Below are positions 28,948-36,751 of a DNA stretch of 64,000 bases, in pieces. The stretch is taken from contig NZ_JAKGAP010000026.1 of NCBI RefSeq assembly GCF_021532375.1, positions 35,222 through 99,221 of the forward strand, read 5' to 3'. This stretch comes from Paenibacillus alkaliterrae. Its GTDB lineage: Bacteria; Bacillota; Bacilli; Paenibacillales; Paenibacillaceae. The notes under the pieces were generated by a model. That model was not told where the DNA came from and searched no databases. It worked only from the letters and a program-made list of their open reading frames with translations. The number at the start of each line of letters is the position of its first letter. Positions within the stretch are counted from its first letter, which is position 1. The translations under genes were made by a program, and so were the position numbers.

Positions 28948-30108
28948 CTATTTTTTATCCAGCACCATCACCTTGAACGTCTCGCTCATTTGATCGCTGA
29001 GCAGCAACTGCCTGATCGCGCGATTCATCCTTGCGGTCTCGCTGAATGGATCGACGCCGTCATGACTTTGAAGCAGCTCGAGCACGCCATTTTCAAGCAA
29101 AAATTGCTTCTGGGTAGAATAGCTGATCAACTGCCAGCCGCTTTCCTCAGCTGCATGGCGAATAAAGGTAAAGGGCACATGCGAAGTGATATCCTGCTCG
29201 CCTAAGCGCTCATACGGGCTGTCGCTTGCTTGATGGCGCCAGTAGCACATAAGCGTCCCCAGCATGCGATGCTCCGCCGCATACTCCGAAGACTCATGTC
29301 CATAATCGATTAGTATTAGGCGTCCCTTGGACATCACTTTCCCAAGCCGCTGCAAAAAGTCGGAAGCAGCCGCATGAATTTCCGTCCGCTGCTCTTCCAG
29401 TAATTGGATGCCATCTCTCGACAGCCATCCCTTGATGCGGGAGTCGGTAATCGGCATATACGCCTCAATAAACCCCAGCTGTGCATTGCCGGCAACGCCC
29501 AGCTCTACGAGCTTGCCCTCCACGCACTGAATGCGATGGACAGGAAATGCGTCAAGCAGTTCATTGGCAACCACCAGCGCAGGCCTCTGCAGCAGTTTTC
29601 CGCTCCATGCCTCCTCGGACGATAAAATAATCGGCTTTTTCTCCGAATCCCTGACACAGTCTAAGCGGGCGAACGCTTCGAGCGCGGCATATTGATGCAG
29701 CGGATGATCCTCAATGAGTACGCTTCTAAACTTCTCATCCCATTCATCGCATTGAGCCCTGCCTGCTTCAGCCATTTGAGCCGATAATCTGCCTGTGCCG
29801 GCTCCCCATTCGACAAGGTTAAGCCTTTCACTAACGCTAATGCCATAAGTCATGGAATAACGGGCAAGCACCTCCGCCAGCACCCGGCCAATGCCCGAGC
29901 TCGTATAAAAATCCCCTTCCTTTCCGATTCGTACCGGACCCGAGCGATAATAACCATACTGCTCATCGTATAAGCAGTGGCTCATATACTCGCGGAAAGA
30001 GATGCAGCTAACTATCCGTTTGCTGCCTTCAGCATCTATGTACCAACCAGCCGAAGCGGATTCGGCTATTCGCTTCGCAATGAATGCCGCAAGCGCATTT
30101 TCCTTCAT
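28948..30108 (-). CDS. MidA/NDUFAF7-like SAM-dependent methyltransferase
   Basis: A 386-residue protein of the DUF185/MidA family, whose mitochondrial member methylates an arginine of complex I; the bacterial substrate is not established. Visible are ISFREYMSHCLYDEQYGYY, GDFYTSSGIGRVLAEVLARY, the SAM-binding motif LVEWGAGTGRLSAQM, VVANELLDAFPVHRI, RLILIDYGHESSEYA and DITSHVPFTFI. The ATG at 30108 is preceded by AAGGAT; the open frame runs back to 30222 but without family sequence. It is divergent from the coiled-coil gene and convergent with the DUF2626 gene. Confidence 0.88.
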   Translation of the reverse strand: MKENALAAFIAKRIAESASAGWYIDAEGSKRIVSCISFREYMSHCLYDEQYGYYRSGPVRIGKEGDFYTSSGIGRVLAEVLARYSMTYGISVSERLNLVEWGAGTGRLSAQMAEAGRAQCDEWDEKFRSVLIEDHPLHQYAALEAFARLDCVRDSEKKPIILSSEEAWSGKLLQRPALVVANELLDAFPVHRIQCVEGKLVELGVAGNAQLGFIEAYMPITDSRIKGWLSRDGIQLLEEQRTEIHAAASDFLQRLGKVMSKGRLILIDYGHESSEYAAEHRMLGTLMCYWRHQASDSPYERLGEQDITSHVPFTFIRHAAEESGWQLISYSTQKQFLLENGVLELLQSHDGVDPFSETARMNRAIRQLLLSDQMSETFKVMVLDKK

Positions 30109-30198
30109 CGTTCGATCATCCTTTTCCAAATGTAAGATTGCTGAGATATAATAAAATGAATTGCCGCATAAAATAATTGCTGAGGAGGGAGGATTCCG

Positions 30199-31293
30199 TT
30201 GATTGAACCCGCAAAGCGACATATCACCCTATCAGCTGCTGCCGTGCTCCTGTGTGTATTGCTTCTGCTTCGGCTTCCTGCTTCGGCCGAGCCCCTGGCA
30301 GTTGAAGATGATATTCATACGCTGCTGGAAAACAGTTTATCTATCGTCGAAATCGACAAAGAAATCGAACGCATTCAAGAACAGAAAGAGCAGCTTATGC
30401 TAAGCATGAATGATACCGAACGGCAATTAGCGCTTCAGGAGCAGCTGGTTTCGGACAAGCAGGATGAGGCGGGAAGCGTTCTGCGCGCTTACTACACGGG
30501 TGAACGAGATTTTTTGTTTACCGCGCTATTATCCTTTGACTCCTTGTCCGAATGGTTTCAAATGATGGATTATGCCGAATTTATACTTACACACGACAAG
30601 CATACTCTGAATACTTACGTGGAGCAATACAGGAAAGTGAAGGATGGCTATAACCGGCTTGAATCGAGGAATGAGGAGCTTAAGGCTGTAGAACGGCAGC
30701 TTCTGGCTCAGCGCTCCCGCGTATTAGCGCTTGAACAGCAGCTCGACGAGCAGCTTGCAGGACGGTCTGATGCTGAAAAGCTGCGATTATTAATGAACGA
30801 GCTAACCTCCTTCTGGGAGTCAGCAGGCATAGACGAGGTTAAGCAATATTTCCGCGCGCTTTCGGAGGCGATGCAGAAGCTGCCTGGCTGGGTCCAAGAA
30901 AATAAGCAGCTGCTGGAGATTAAAGGTTTTCAATATACGATTACAGTGCCGGAGAAGGACCTGAATACATTCCTGCGCGAGCAAAACGACATTTTCAATC
31001 ATTTCTCCTTCCAATTTTCGGACGGCAAAGTAACCGCGCAAGGGATGCGCGACAATATGGAAATTCGCATCACCGGTCATTACACGGTTGAGAACGAGCC
31101 CAAAAACAGCATCCTATTCCATGTTGACGAGCTGTTGTTTAACGGATTTACGCTGCCTGACACTACCCGCCAAGCTTTAGAAGAAGAATTTGATCTTGGC
31201 TTTTATCCCGATTTAATCGTATCCTTTCTGAAAGCAAATGCAGTGAGCATGAAGGATGGCGAGCTCACCATTCAGCTAAGCCTAAAGCTGTAA
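30199..31293 (+). CDS. Secreted or anchored coiled-coil protein of unknown function
   Basis: The 364-residue product has an N-terminal signal or anchor (about 10-30, LSAAAVLLCVLLLLRLPASAEP), a long coiled coil (about 50-190) of the kind found at the N-terminus of CwlO/PcsB-like cell-wall proteins (IERIQEQKEQLMLSMNDTERQLALQE, with VLRAYYTGERDFLFTALLS). A C-terminal mixed domain (FQYTITVPEKDLNTFLREQNDIFNHFSFQFSDGKVTAQG) resembles lipid-binding or DUF2993-like folds only loosely. There is no catalytic NlpC/P60 domain. The start is TTG with GGAGG 6 bases upstream. I cannot assign a function. Confidence 0.8.
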   Translation: MIEPAKRHITLSAAAVLLCVLLLLRLPASAEPLAVEDDIHTLLENSLSIVEIDKEIERIQEQKEQLMLSMNDTERQLALQEQLVSDKQDEAGSVLRAYYTGERDFLFTALLSFDSLSEWFQMMDYAEFILTHDKHTLNTYVEQYRKVKDGYNRLESRNEELKAVERQLLAQRSRVLALEQQLDEQLAGRSDAEKLRLLMNELTSFWESAGIDEVKQYFRALSEAMQKLPGWVQENKQLLEIKGFQYTITVPEKDLNTFLREQNDIFNHFSFQFSDGKVTAQGMRDNMEIRITGHYTVENEPKNSILFHVDELLFNGFTLPDTTRQALEEEFDLGFYPDLIVSFLKANAVSMKDGELTIQLSLKL

Positions 31294-31297
31294 ACAA

Positions 31298-31337
31298 AGA
31301 AGAGACTGTCCATGTCAATAACGAGGCAGTCTCTTCT
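31298..31337. terminator. Bidirectional terminator between convergent genes
   Basis: AGAAGAGACTG and CAGTCTCTTCT pair around an 18-base loop just after the coiled-coil gene and before the end of the solute-binding gene on the other strand. Confidence 0.75.
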
Positions 31338-31344
31338 CTGTTTG

Positions 31345-32631
31345 TTAACCCGCATGGAGCGCTTCGATATAAGCACCCAACTCAAAACCTTCCTTTGAAT
31401 ATAACTGCCATTGCTCCTCACGGTATTGCCATTTCTCCGCCCATAATGGATCAGGAAGCGGCAATTGGTCATCAGGCTGATTAGGCTCCAGCAGCTTCCG
31501 CCACCAAGCGGGCGGAATTTGATCTTGTTCCACATCCATGCTGCTGTTGGATGTGTATAACGAGGCGCTCACAGGCAGTTGGCCAAAGCGCTCATAATTC
31601 AATTGTTGATGATGGACGTCCGTCATCTCACCGATCCACAGCATGGCCTCCTCCTCTGCTTTGCTATTTGACGAAATGACATAACTTCGGCCATTTAACC
31701 AAGGATAATAAATATGATCGCGATCTACGATCAACTCTTTCCGGACACTCTCACTAAGCTTCTCATAAGTATTCCATGGTAAAACGGCTGCTAAAAGCTT
31801 GTTTTCGAGAAAAGCTTCATTCAATTCGTCTGCAGCTTCCGTCTTTATGAGACTAATATGATTTTCCATCGTCTGCAGCCACCGCAGCTGTTCCATCTGA
31901 ATTTCGTTAAAATGCCGCATATTGATCAAGTTGGAATGTTCCGATTGAAACGCCGCCAACCACCCAAGCTGCTGCTTTAAATCTCCGATGCTCCAATTCA
32001 AAATACGCGTGCCGGGATCGATCTCGATCGCCTTCGCGGCGGCTGCTTGATAGGCAGACCAATCGGTTGGCGGATCCTGCAAACCCGCCTTCTTGAGCAG
32101 AGAGCCGTTCCATACAACGATATAGGGATTTACGTCTCTGGGCATTCCCCACAAATAGCCATTCCACTTCAGCGGGTCCAGCAGTCCAGGCATGTGGTCG
32201 GATAGCGAATCGCCCGTTATAAGGCTATCCGCAGATTGCAGAAACCCATGCACGGCAAATGGTTTTACAAACCCGTTATCGAGAAGCATAACATCTGCCG
32301 CTATGCCCTGCTGGCTCTGCCGCGTCCATAGTTCGTAGGCTTTGGAAGCAGAAGCTTCGTTCGTCAACAGCACTTGGATATAAGAATATTTCATCATAAA
32401 ATTTTGATTCGCCTGAACAAGCTGATGGAATTGATCCGCCGGCAAGGAAACGTTTACATGAATTTCAGTGAGCTGATCGACTTCGGGCTCGCCTTCAACA
32501 GGCTGCACGTTTGATTTTCCATCCGGCTTGCCAAGGCTTGCAGGATCCGCGTTGCGTGAGAATTGAACGAGTAACATTGCTGCTAGCAGTAACGCGCCGA
32601 TAACAAGAGGCACATATTTTCCGGGGGACAC
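31345..32631 (-). CDS. Membrane-anchored extracellular solute-binding protein
   Basis: A 428-residue protein with an N-terminal hydrophobic anchor (PLVIGALLLAAMLLVQF) but no lipobox Cys, followed by a family 1-type solute-binding fold (DVMLLDNGFVKPFAVHGFLQSADSLI, WNGYLWGMPRDVNPYIVVWNGSLLKKAGLQDPPTDWSAYQAAA, AAVLPWNTYEKLSES). Such proteins bind sugars or oligosaccharides for ABC importers, but no permease or ATPase is nearby, so it may be an orphan binding protein or a sensor input. The GTG at 32631 has AGGAAG 6 bases upstream; longer frames to 32811 begin inside the next gene. Confidence 0.75.
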   Translation of the reverse strand: MSPGKYVPLVIGALLLAAMLLVQFSRNADPASLGKPDGKSNVQPVEGEPEVDQLTEIHVNVSLPADQFHQLVQANQNFMMKYSYIQVLLTNEASASKAYELWTRQSQQGIAADVMLLDNGFVKPFAVHGFLQSADSLITGDSLSDHMPGLLDPLKWNGYLWGMPRDVNPYIVVWNGSLLKKAGLQDPPTDWSAYQAAAAKAIEIDPGTRILNWSIGDLKQQLGWLAAFQSEHSNLINMRHFNEIQMEQLRWLQTMENHISLIKTEAADELNEAFLENKLLAAVLPWNTYEKLSESVRKELIVDRDHIYYPWLNGRSYVISSNSKAEEEAMLWIGEMTDVHHQQLNYERFGQLPVSASLYTSNSSMDVEQDQIPPAWWRKLLEPNQPDDQLPLPDPLWAEKWQYREEQWQLYSKEGFELGAYIEALHAG

Positions 32632-32726
32632 AGCCTTCTTCCTTTCATCCTTAGATCTACTAAAAATAGGATAACAATAAATTCCTTTCTTGTCCAAATG
32701 AACCTGCAGAATGAACAAAAAAAAGA

Positions 32727-32757
32727 TCCCCCTCGACTGGAAGGAGAATCTCATTAT
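32727..32757 (-). terminator. Terminator after phoH
   Basis: Minus-strand AGATTCTCCTT and GAGGGGGATCT pair over 11 positions, several of them G-U, around CCAGTC and are followed by seven T residues. Confidence 0.75.
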
Positions 32758-32758
32758 T

Positions 32759-34090
32759 TTAAAGTAAATCAGCCGCAAGCTGCGCAAGCTTTGAGCGCTC
32801 GCCCTTCTCAAGCGTCATATGTCCGCTTATTCCTTCGTTTTTGAACTTTTCTACGATATGCGTCAAGCCATTGCTGATCGAATCGAGATAAGGATGGTCA
32901 ATTTGCTCCGGATCTCCCATCAGGACGATTTTACTGCCCTCGCCTACGCGGGATACGATCGTTTTTACCTCATGCTTGGTTAAATTTTGGGCTTCATCGA
33001 TGATGATGAATTGTCCTGGAATCGACCTGCCGCGGATGTAGGTTAACGCCTCTACTTGTATGCTGCCCATCCCCATCAATATTTTATCGATGTCCCCGGC
33101 CTTCTTCGTATCGAACAAATATTCCAAATTATCATAAATCGGCTGCATCCACGGACGCAGCTTCTCTTCTTTCTCACCCGGTAAATATCCGATATCCTTG
33201 CCCATGGGAACGACCGGTCTCGCAATAAGCAGCTTCTTGTATTTATGCTCATCCTCCGTCTTAAGAAGGCCCGCAGCAAGCGCCAGCAGGGTCTTCCCGG
33301 TACCTGCTTTACCCGTAAGCGTCACAAGCGGGATATCGTCGTTCAGGAGCAGCTCCAGCGCCATGCGCTGCTGAGCATTCCTCGCCGTAATGCCCCATAT
33401 GGGATCATTGCTCAAATATAGCGGCTCAAGTCTGGCTCCATCCTGACTTACCTTGAGAAGCGCGGACTTCGACGTCCCCATTTCATCTCGCAAAATAACA
33501 AACTCATTCGGTTTAAGACGAATCGTTAGATGCATATTGTTTACGGTAAGAAACCGATACGTATAAAATTCGTCGATAACGGCCGGATGAACGTATAACG
33601 TCATATAACCCGCATAGAAGTCTGAGGAGATGACGACCCGGTCTGACAAATAATCCTGAGCCTGCAGCCCGAGCACGTCGGCCTTGATTCTGACCAGCAC
33701 ATCTTTGCTGACCAAGACGATGCTTCTCTTCTCTTCCCCTTCTTCTTGCTCTAAATGGTAATTTAGCGCAACCGCTAATATTCGATTATCGTTCGACATT
33801 TCCCCAAACATTTCTTGCACGCGCATAAAGCTCCGGTGGTTTAATTCCACTTTGAGCAAGCCTCCGCTGGGAAGCTCAATCCCCTCATGCAAATGTCCTT
33901 TCTCCCGCATTTTATCGAGCAGGCGGGAGATCGAGCGTGCATTGCGTCCCAATTCATCAGCAAGTCTTTTCTTAGAATCGATTTCTTCCAACACTACCGC
34001 CGGAATAATGACTTCATTATCATCAAAAGCGAAAATCGCTTGCGGATCATGAAGCAGCACATTAGTATCGAGCACGAATATTTTTTTCAT
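32759..34090 (-). CDS. PIN-PhoH family ATPase (YlaK-like)
   Basis: A 443-residue protein with an N-terminal PIN nuclease-like domain (IFVLDTNVLLHDPQAIFAF, VVLEEIDSKKR, NDNRILAVAL) and a C-terminal PhoH ATPase domain with Walker A LTGKAGTGKTLLALA at about 258-270 and Walker B FIIIDEAQNLT. PIN-PhoH (PhoH2) proteins act as RNA helicase-nucleases in studied cases. The ATG at 34090 has GGGAGGG 5 bases upstream. It is divergent from ylaJ; B. subtilis ylaJ and ylaK are also neighbours. Confidence 0.93.
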   Translation of the reverse strand: MKKIFVLDTNVLLHDPQAIFAFDDNEVIIPAVVLEEIDSKKRLADELGRNARSISRLLDKMREKGHLHEGIELPSGGLLKVELNHRSFMRVQEMFGEMSNDNRILAVALNYHLEQEEGEEKRSIVLVSKDVLVRIKADVLGLQAQDYLSDRVVISSDFYAGYMTLYVHPAVIDEFYTYRFLTVNNMHLTIRLKPNEFVILRDEMGTSKSALLKVSQDGARLEPLYLSNDPIWGITARNAQQRMALELLLNDDIPLVTLTGKAGTGKTLLALAAGLLKTEDEHKYKKLLIARPVVPMGKDIGYLPGEKEEKLRPWMQPIYDNLEYLFDTKKAGDIDKILMGMGSIQVEALTYIRGRSIPGQFIIIDEAQNLTKHEVKTIVSRVGEGSKIVLMGDPEQIDHPYLDSISNGLTHIVEKFKNEGISGHMTLEKGERSKLAQLAADLL

Positions 34091-34207
34091 GAGAACCCTC
34101 CCGGCGTTGAGTATTCTTTCGAAGGCATACATAGCTTTGCTTAGCTGCGGGTAAACTATGACGGACAAGCAAAATGATTATTTTCAATGAAAAAAGAGGT
34201 GGCAGAC

Positions 34208-34732
34208 ATGCTCAAATGGCTTACTTCAGCGATTATTGTTGCGATTGTAGCGACAGGCTGCAACACCGTCGCACGTAATGAAACATCACCCTCTCCACAG
34301 AGTAATGGCCGTGTAGAAGCTCAGCAAACCGATCCCCGAAAAAAAGAAATTAAAAACTCGGAACAAGTAGCGGTACATCTGGAGCAGTTAGCCAAAGGCA
34401 TTAACGGCGTAAGGAACGCGCACTGTGTCGTGCTCGGCAATACTGCGATTGTCGGCATTGATGTAGATGCCAGAATGGAACGTTCCCGGGTAGGTACGAT
34501 AAAATATTCCGTTGCCGAAGCATTTCGTAAAGACCCCTACGGCATAGATGCTCTTGTTACAGCAGATATGGACCTTCAACAGAGGCTTAATGAAATTGGA
34601 GCTGACATCAGACGCGGCAGGCCTCTAGCTGGCTTCGCCGAAGAGTTGGCCGACATTATGGGACGAATCGTTCCGCAGCTGCCTCGCGATGTCCTGCCGC
34701 AGGAGCCTGGAAGGCAAGAACTCCAAAGATGA
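34208..34732 (+). CDS. ylaJ: YhcN/YlaJ-family sporulation lipoprotein
   Basis: The 174-residue predicted lipoprotein has a signal peptide and lipobox VATGC, a Ser/Gln-rich linker, then the YhcN/YlaJ domain (VAVHLEQLAKGINGVRNAHCVVLGNTAIVGIDVDARMERSRVGTIKYSVAEAFRKDPYGIDALVTADMDLQQRL). Members are found in spore membranes and some affect germination. The ATG at 34208 has AGAGGTG 7 bases upstream. Its bidirectional terminator is shared with the small ORF that follows. Confidence 0.9.
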   Translation: MLKWLTSAIIVAIVATGCNTVARNETSPSPQSNGRVEAQQTDPRKKEIKNSEQVAVHLEQLAKGINGVRNAHCVVLGNTAIVGIDVDARMERSRVGTIKYSVAEAFRKDPYGIDALVTADMDLQQRLNEIGADIRRGRPLAGFAEELADIMGRIVPQLPRDVLPQEPGRQELQR

Positions 34733-34779
34733 ATAAGATATTTTAATATTAATATTTGGTAAAAGGACTCAAAAGACAC

Positions 34780-34813
34780 AAAAAGCCTAGTGAAAAATCA
34801 CTAGGCTTTTTTT
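34780..34813. terminator. Bidirectional terminator between ylaJ and a small ORF
   Basis: A perfect 14-bp stem (AAAAAGCCTAGTGA, loop of four A) with T-runs in both directions. The TAG stop of the minus-strand small ORF lies within the stem. Confidence 0.92.
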
Positions 34814-34932
34814 ATAGCAACAAACTTCCGTTCAAAGGCATAGTCCGCCGCAACATTGTACAGTAGAACGATGAGACGCTTGCGCAAAACTTCAATCATT
34901 TGTCCCGATCTTGCTGTTACGGATTCGGTCAC
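34801..34932 (-). CDS. Small hypothetical protein (43 aa)
   Basis: A short frame with its own signals: a TAGACT-N17-TATAAT promoter, GAAGGAGGT 7 bases before a GTG start (an ATG at 34938 is too close to the site), and a stop codon inside a strong terminator. The product is basic and partly amphipathic (QMIEVLRKRLIVLLYNVAADYAFERKFVAIKKA). No family is recognised. The good signals on both sides support a real transcript; a regulatory RNA is the alternative. Confidence 0.55.
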   Translation of the reverse strand: MTESVTARSGQMIEVLRKRLIVLLYNVAADYAFERKFVAIKKA

Positions 34933-34981
34933 TCGCATGACCTCCTTCTGAACAGATTTCAAATATGGCCTCTGTAGCAAC

Positions 34982-35010
34982 ATTATATATATAATATTAG
35001 CTATAGTCTA
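34982..35010 (-). promoter_or_regulatory. Sigma-A-like promoter of the small ORF
   Basis: On the minus strand TAGACT (35005-35010), 17 bases, TATAAT (34982-34987), directly behind the stop codon of the LCP gene. It predicts a 5' leader of about 40 bases for the small ORF. Confidence 0.55.
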
Positions 35011-35013
35011 TGG

Positions 35014-36057
35014 TTATTCAGCCATTTTTGCCTGGAGCGCGGATCGAGCTTCGTCAAGCTTAGCTTCGTCAAGATAAACGTATGGACTTTTCCAGTTTCC
35101 TTCGAGCGGAATAAATGTGATGTCGCTGCGATTAATTCCCAGGTACGTTGTCATCAGGCTTTTTATTTCTCTGGACGGCATGTTCATGGTTAGATTATTT
35201 CCGACGGCTTCGATGACCGAGCCAATCCTCGCCGCTCCGCCAAACGACTTCAGCTTATCTGTCAAAGCGCCAATAACCTCGCCCTGTCGTCGGTTTCTGT
35301 CGAAGTCGCTTGACATGTTCCGTCCGTCATTCGACTTGCGGTATCGGACGAAATCAAGCGCTTGATCGCCGTTCAGCACCTGAAAGCCCTCCTGAAGATC
35401 GATATTCGTGCCGTCAGCAGTGTCTCTGTACTTCATGCGCATATCGACATTGACCTCAACCCCGTCAAGCGCATCGACAATATCCGCAAATCCTTGGAAG
35501 TTTATGACAGACGCATATTTCACATCAATACCGAACAGCCCGCTCATGACATTGCTTACCTCTTGCTTGGCATCGGCATAGGCCGCTTCCTTCTCCAGCC
35601 CGTTTTTTAACCCGTAGCTGTAAAAATCGGCATAAAAACCATTTGCCTTACGCGCTCTGTAGCCCTCTACTTCAATTCTGGAATCACGGGGAATGGAGAC
35701 AACCACAGCCGATTTCGTATTCGGATTAAAGGCCGCTACCATCATGACATCCGTATTCAAGCCGCCCCCATGAGAACGTGAATCCAGTCCCATCAGCACC
35801 ATGGCGACCGATTTTTCTTTGACCGACTCCCCGGCGGGAATGTCAACCGTATCGTTATCTACTCCAATGTGCTGGATGGCATCATCAGCTTTGAATACGA
35901 CATAAGCAAGACCCGCGGCTATAATGAGCAGCATGCTGAACAATAGAACAAAAAACGTTTTTAAAATTGAACGCTTTTTGCGCGGTTTTTGCTTTTTCGC
36001 CTTTGACGGTCCGCGAGCACCCGTTCTTGGAGGAAATGATGTCGAACCTTGACTCAT
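35014..36057 (-). CDS. LytR-CpsA-Psr (LCP) family cell-wall ligase
   Basis: LCP proteins transfer teichoic acids or other phosphate-linked glycans from lipid carriers to peptidoglycan on the outer membrane face. The 347-residue product has a basic cytoplasmic tail, one transmembrane segment (about 34-55, TFFVLLFSMLLIIAAGLAYVVF) and the LCP domain with VLMGLDSR, TDVMMVAAFNPNTKSAVVVSIPRDSRIEVEG, NGFYADFYSYG and LDFVRYRKSNDGRNMSSDFDRNRRQGEVI, the Arg/Asp-rich pyrophosphate-lipid site. The ATG at 36057 has AAGGTG 6 bases upstream. It closes a unit with the two genes upstream. Confidence 0.95.
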   Translation of the reverse strand: MSQGSTSFPPRTGARGPSKAKKQKPRKKRSILKTFFVLLFSMLLIIAAGLAYVVFKADDAIQHIGVDNDTVDIPAGESVKEKSVAMVLMGLDSRSHGGGLNTDVMMVAAFNPNTKSAVVVSIPRDSRIEVEGYRARKANGFYADFYSYGLKNGLEKEAAYADAKQEVSNVMSGLFGIDVKYASVINFQGFADIVDALDGVEVNVDMRMKYRDTADGTNIDLQEGFQVLNGDQALDFVRYRKSNDGRNMSSDFDRNRRQGEVIGALTDKLKSFGGAARIGSVIEAVGNNLTMNMPSREIKSLMTTYLGINRSDITFIPLEGNWKSPYVYLDEAKLDEARSALQAKMAE

Positions 36058-36074
36058 ATATGTCACCTTCAAGC

Positions 36075-36347
36075 TCAGTTATATTTTGGATTCGATTCGA
36101 TGTCCGAAAGCAGCTGCTCAGCTGCTTCGCGAGGGTATAGCTGAAGCTTTGAACGGCCTTCCTTGTCATATCTCACATGGACCATCGAGTCATCGATCTT
36201 CGAAATTTCAAAATGAGTAAGCCCGTGATCCTCCGATAATATTTCCGCAAAAAAATTCACGGTATCCATTGCTGCGTTGTCATCGGGACGCGCGTCCGCG
36301 ACCAGCCGGATCTGCAGCCAATTGAATAAGGCGTCCTCGAGCTTCAT
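36075..36347 (-). CDS. Conserved hypothetical protein (90 aa)
   Basis: The acidic soluble product begins MKLEDALFNWLQIRLVADARPDDNAAMDT and ends AAEQLLSDIESNPKYN. No catalytic motif is seen. The ATG at 36347 overlaps the TGA stop of the ylaH gene (ATGA), pointing to translational coupling, and the LCP gene follows 17 bp later. The layout suggests a co-regulated membrane or envelope function, but none can be named. Confidence 0.8.
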   Translation of the reverse strand: MKLEDALFNWLQIRLVADARPDDNAAMDTVNFFAEILSEDHGLTHFEISKIDDSMVHVRYDKEGRSKLQLYPREAAEQLLSDIESNPKYN

Positions 36348-36655
36348 TTGCCGGGTTCCGCTTTCTGCGGCGCCGTTTCGGCTGCTTTGCTTCCCTTCCA
36401 TTTATCGTACAATTGACGGCCGCGGAGCATCAGCATCATAAGAACCGCTACCCCCATACATTGGATAATAGGTAGCTTATCAACCTGTAAAATCATTAAA
36501 ATAAAAGATCCGAACGCAATCAACGCATACACAAGTATCTCTTTCAATAACGGCAGCTTCTGCTGAGCACGAAACACTTTGTTGAATATGTAAATCGTAA
36601 AGCCCAGTATAAGCAAATAAGAAACCAGCTTATGATCGCTTAGCCACGCTTGCAT
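36344..36655 (-). CDS. ylaH: YlaH-like membrane protein
   Basis: A 103-residue protein with three hydrophobic helices (LVSYLLILGFTIYIFNKVF, ILVYALIAFGSFILMILQV, IIQCMGVAVLMMLMLRG) and a charged Lys/Glu/Pro tail. It matches the YlaH-like family in size and context: B. subtilis ylaH lies directly after typA (ylaG), as here. Function unknown. Confidence 0.82.
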   Translation of the reverse strand: MQAWLSDHKLVSYLLILGFTIYIFNKVFRAQQKLPLLKEILVYALIAFGSFILMILQVDKLPIIQCMGVAVLMMLMLRGRQLYDKWKGSKAAETAPQKAEPGK

Positions 36656-36702
36656 GCAGAGTACCTCCTTTTTCTTGCAGGAACAGCTTAAATTTTAAAC
36701 AA

Positions 36703-36736
36703 AACGTAAGGCTTTGCGTCAGCAAAACCTTACGTT
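36703..36736 (-). terminator. Terminator after typA
   Basis: AACGTAAGG-CTTTGC pairs with GCAAAA-CCTTACGTT around GTCA, with one or two internal mismatches; T residues follow on the minus strand. Confidence 0.85.
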
Positions 36737-36751
36737 CCTGTAACAGTCAGC

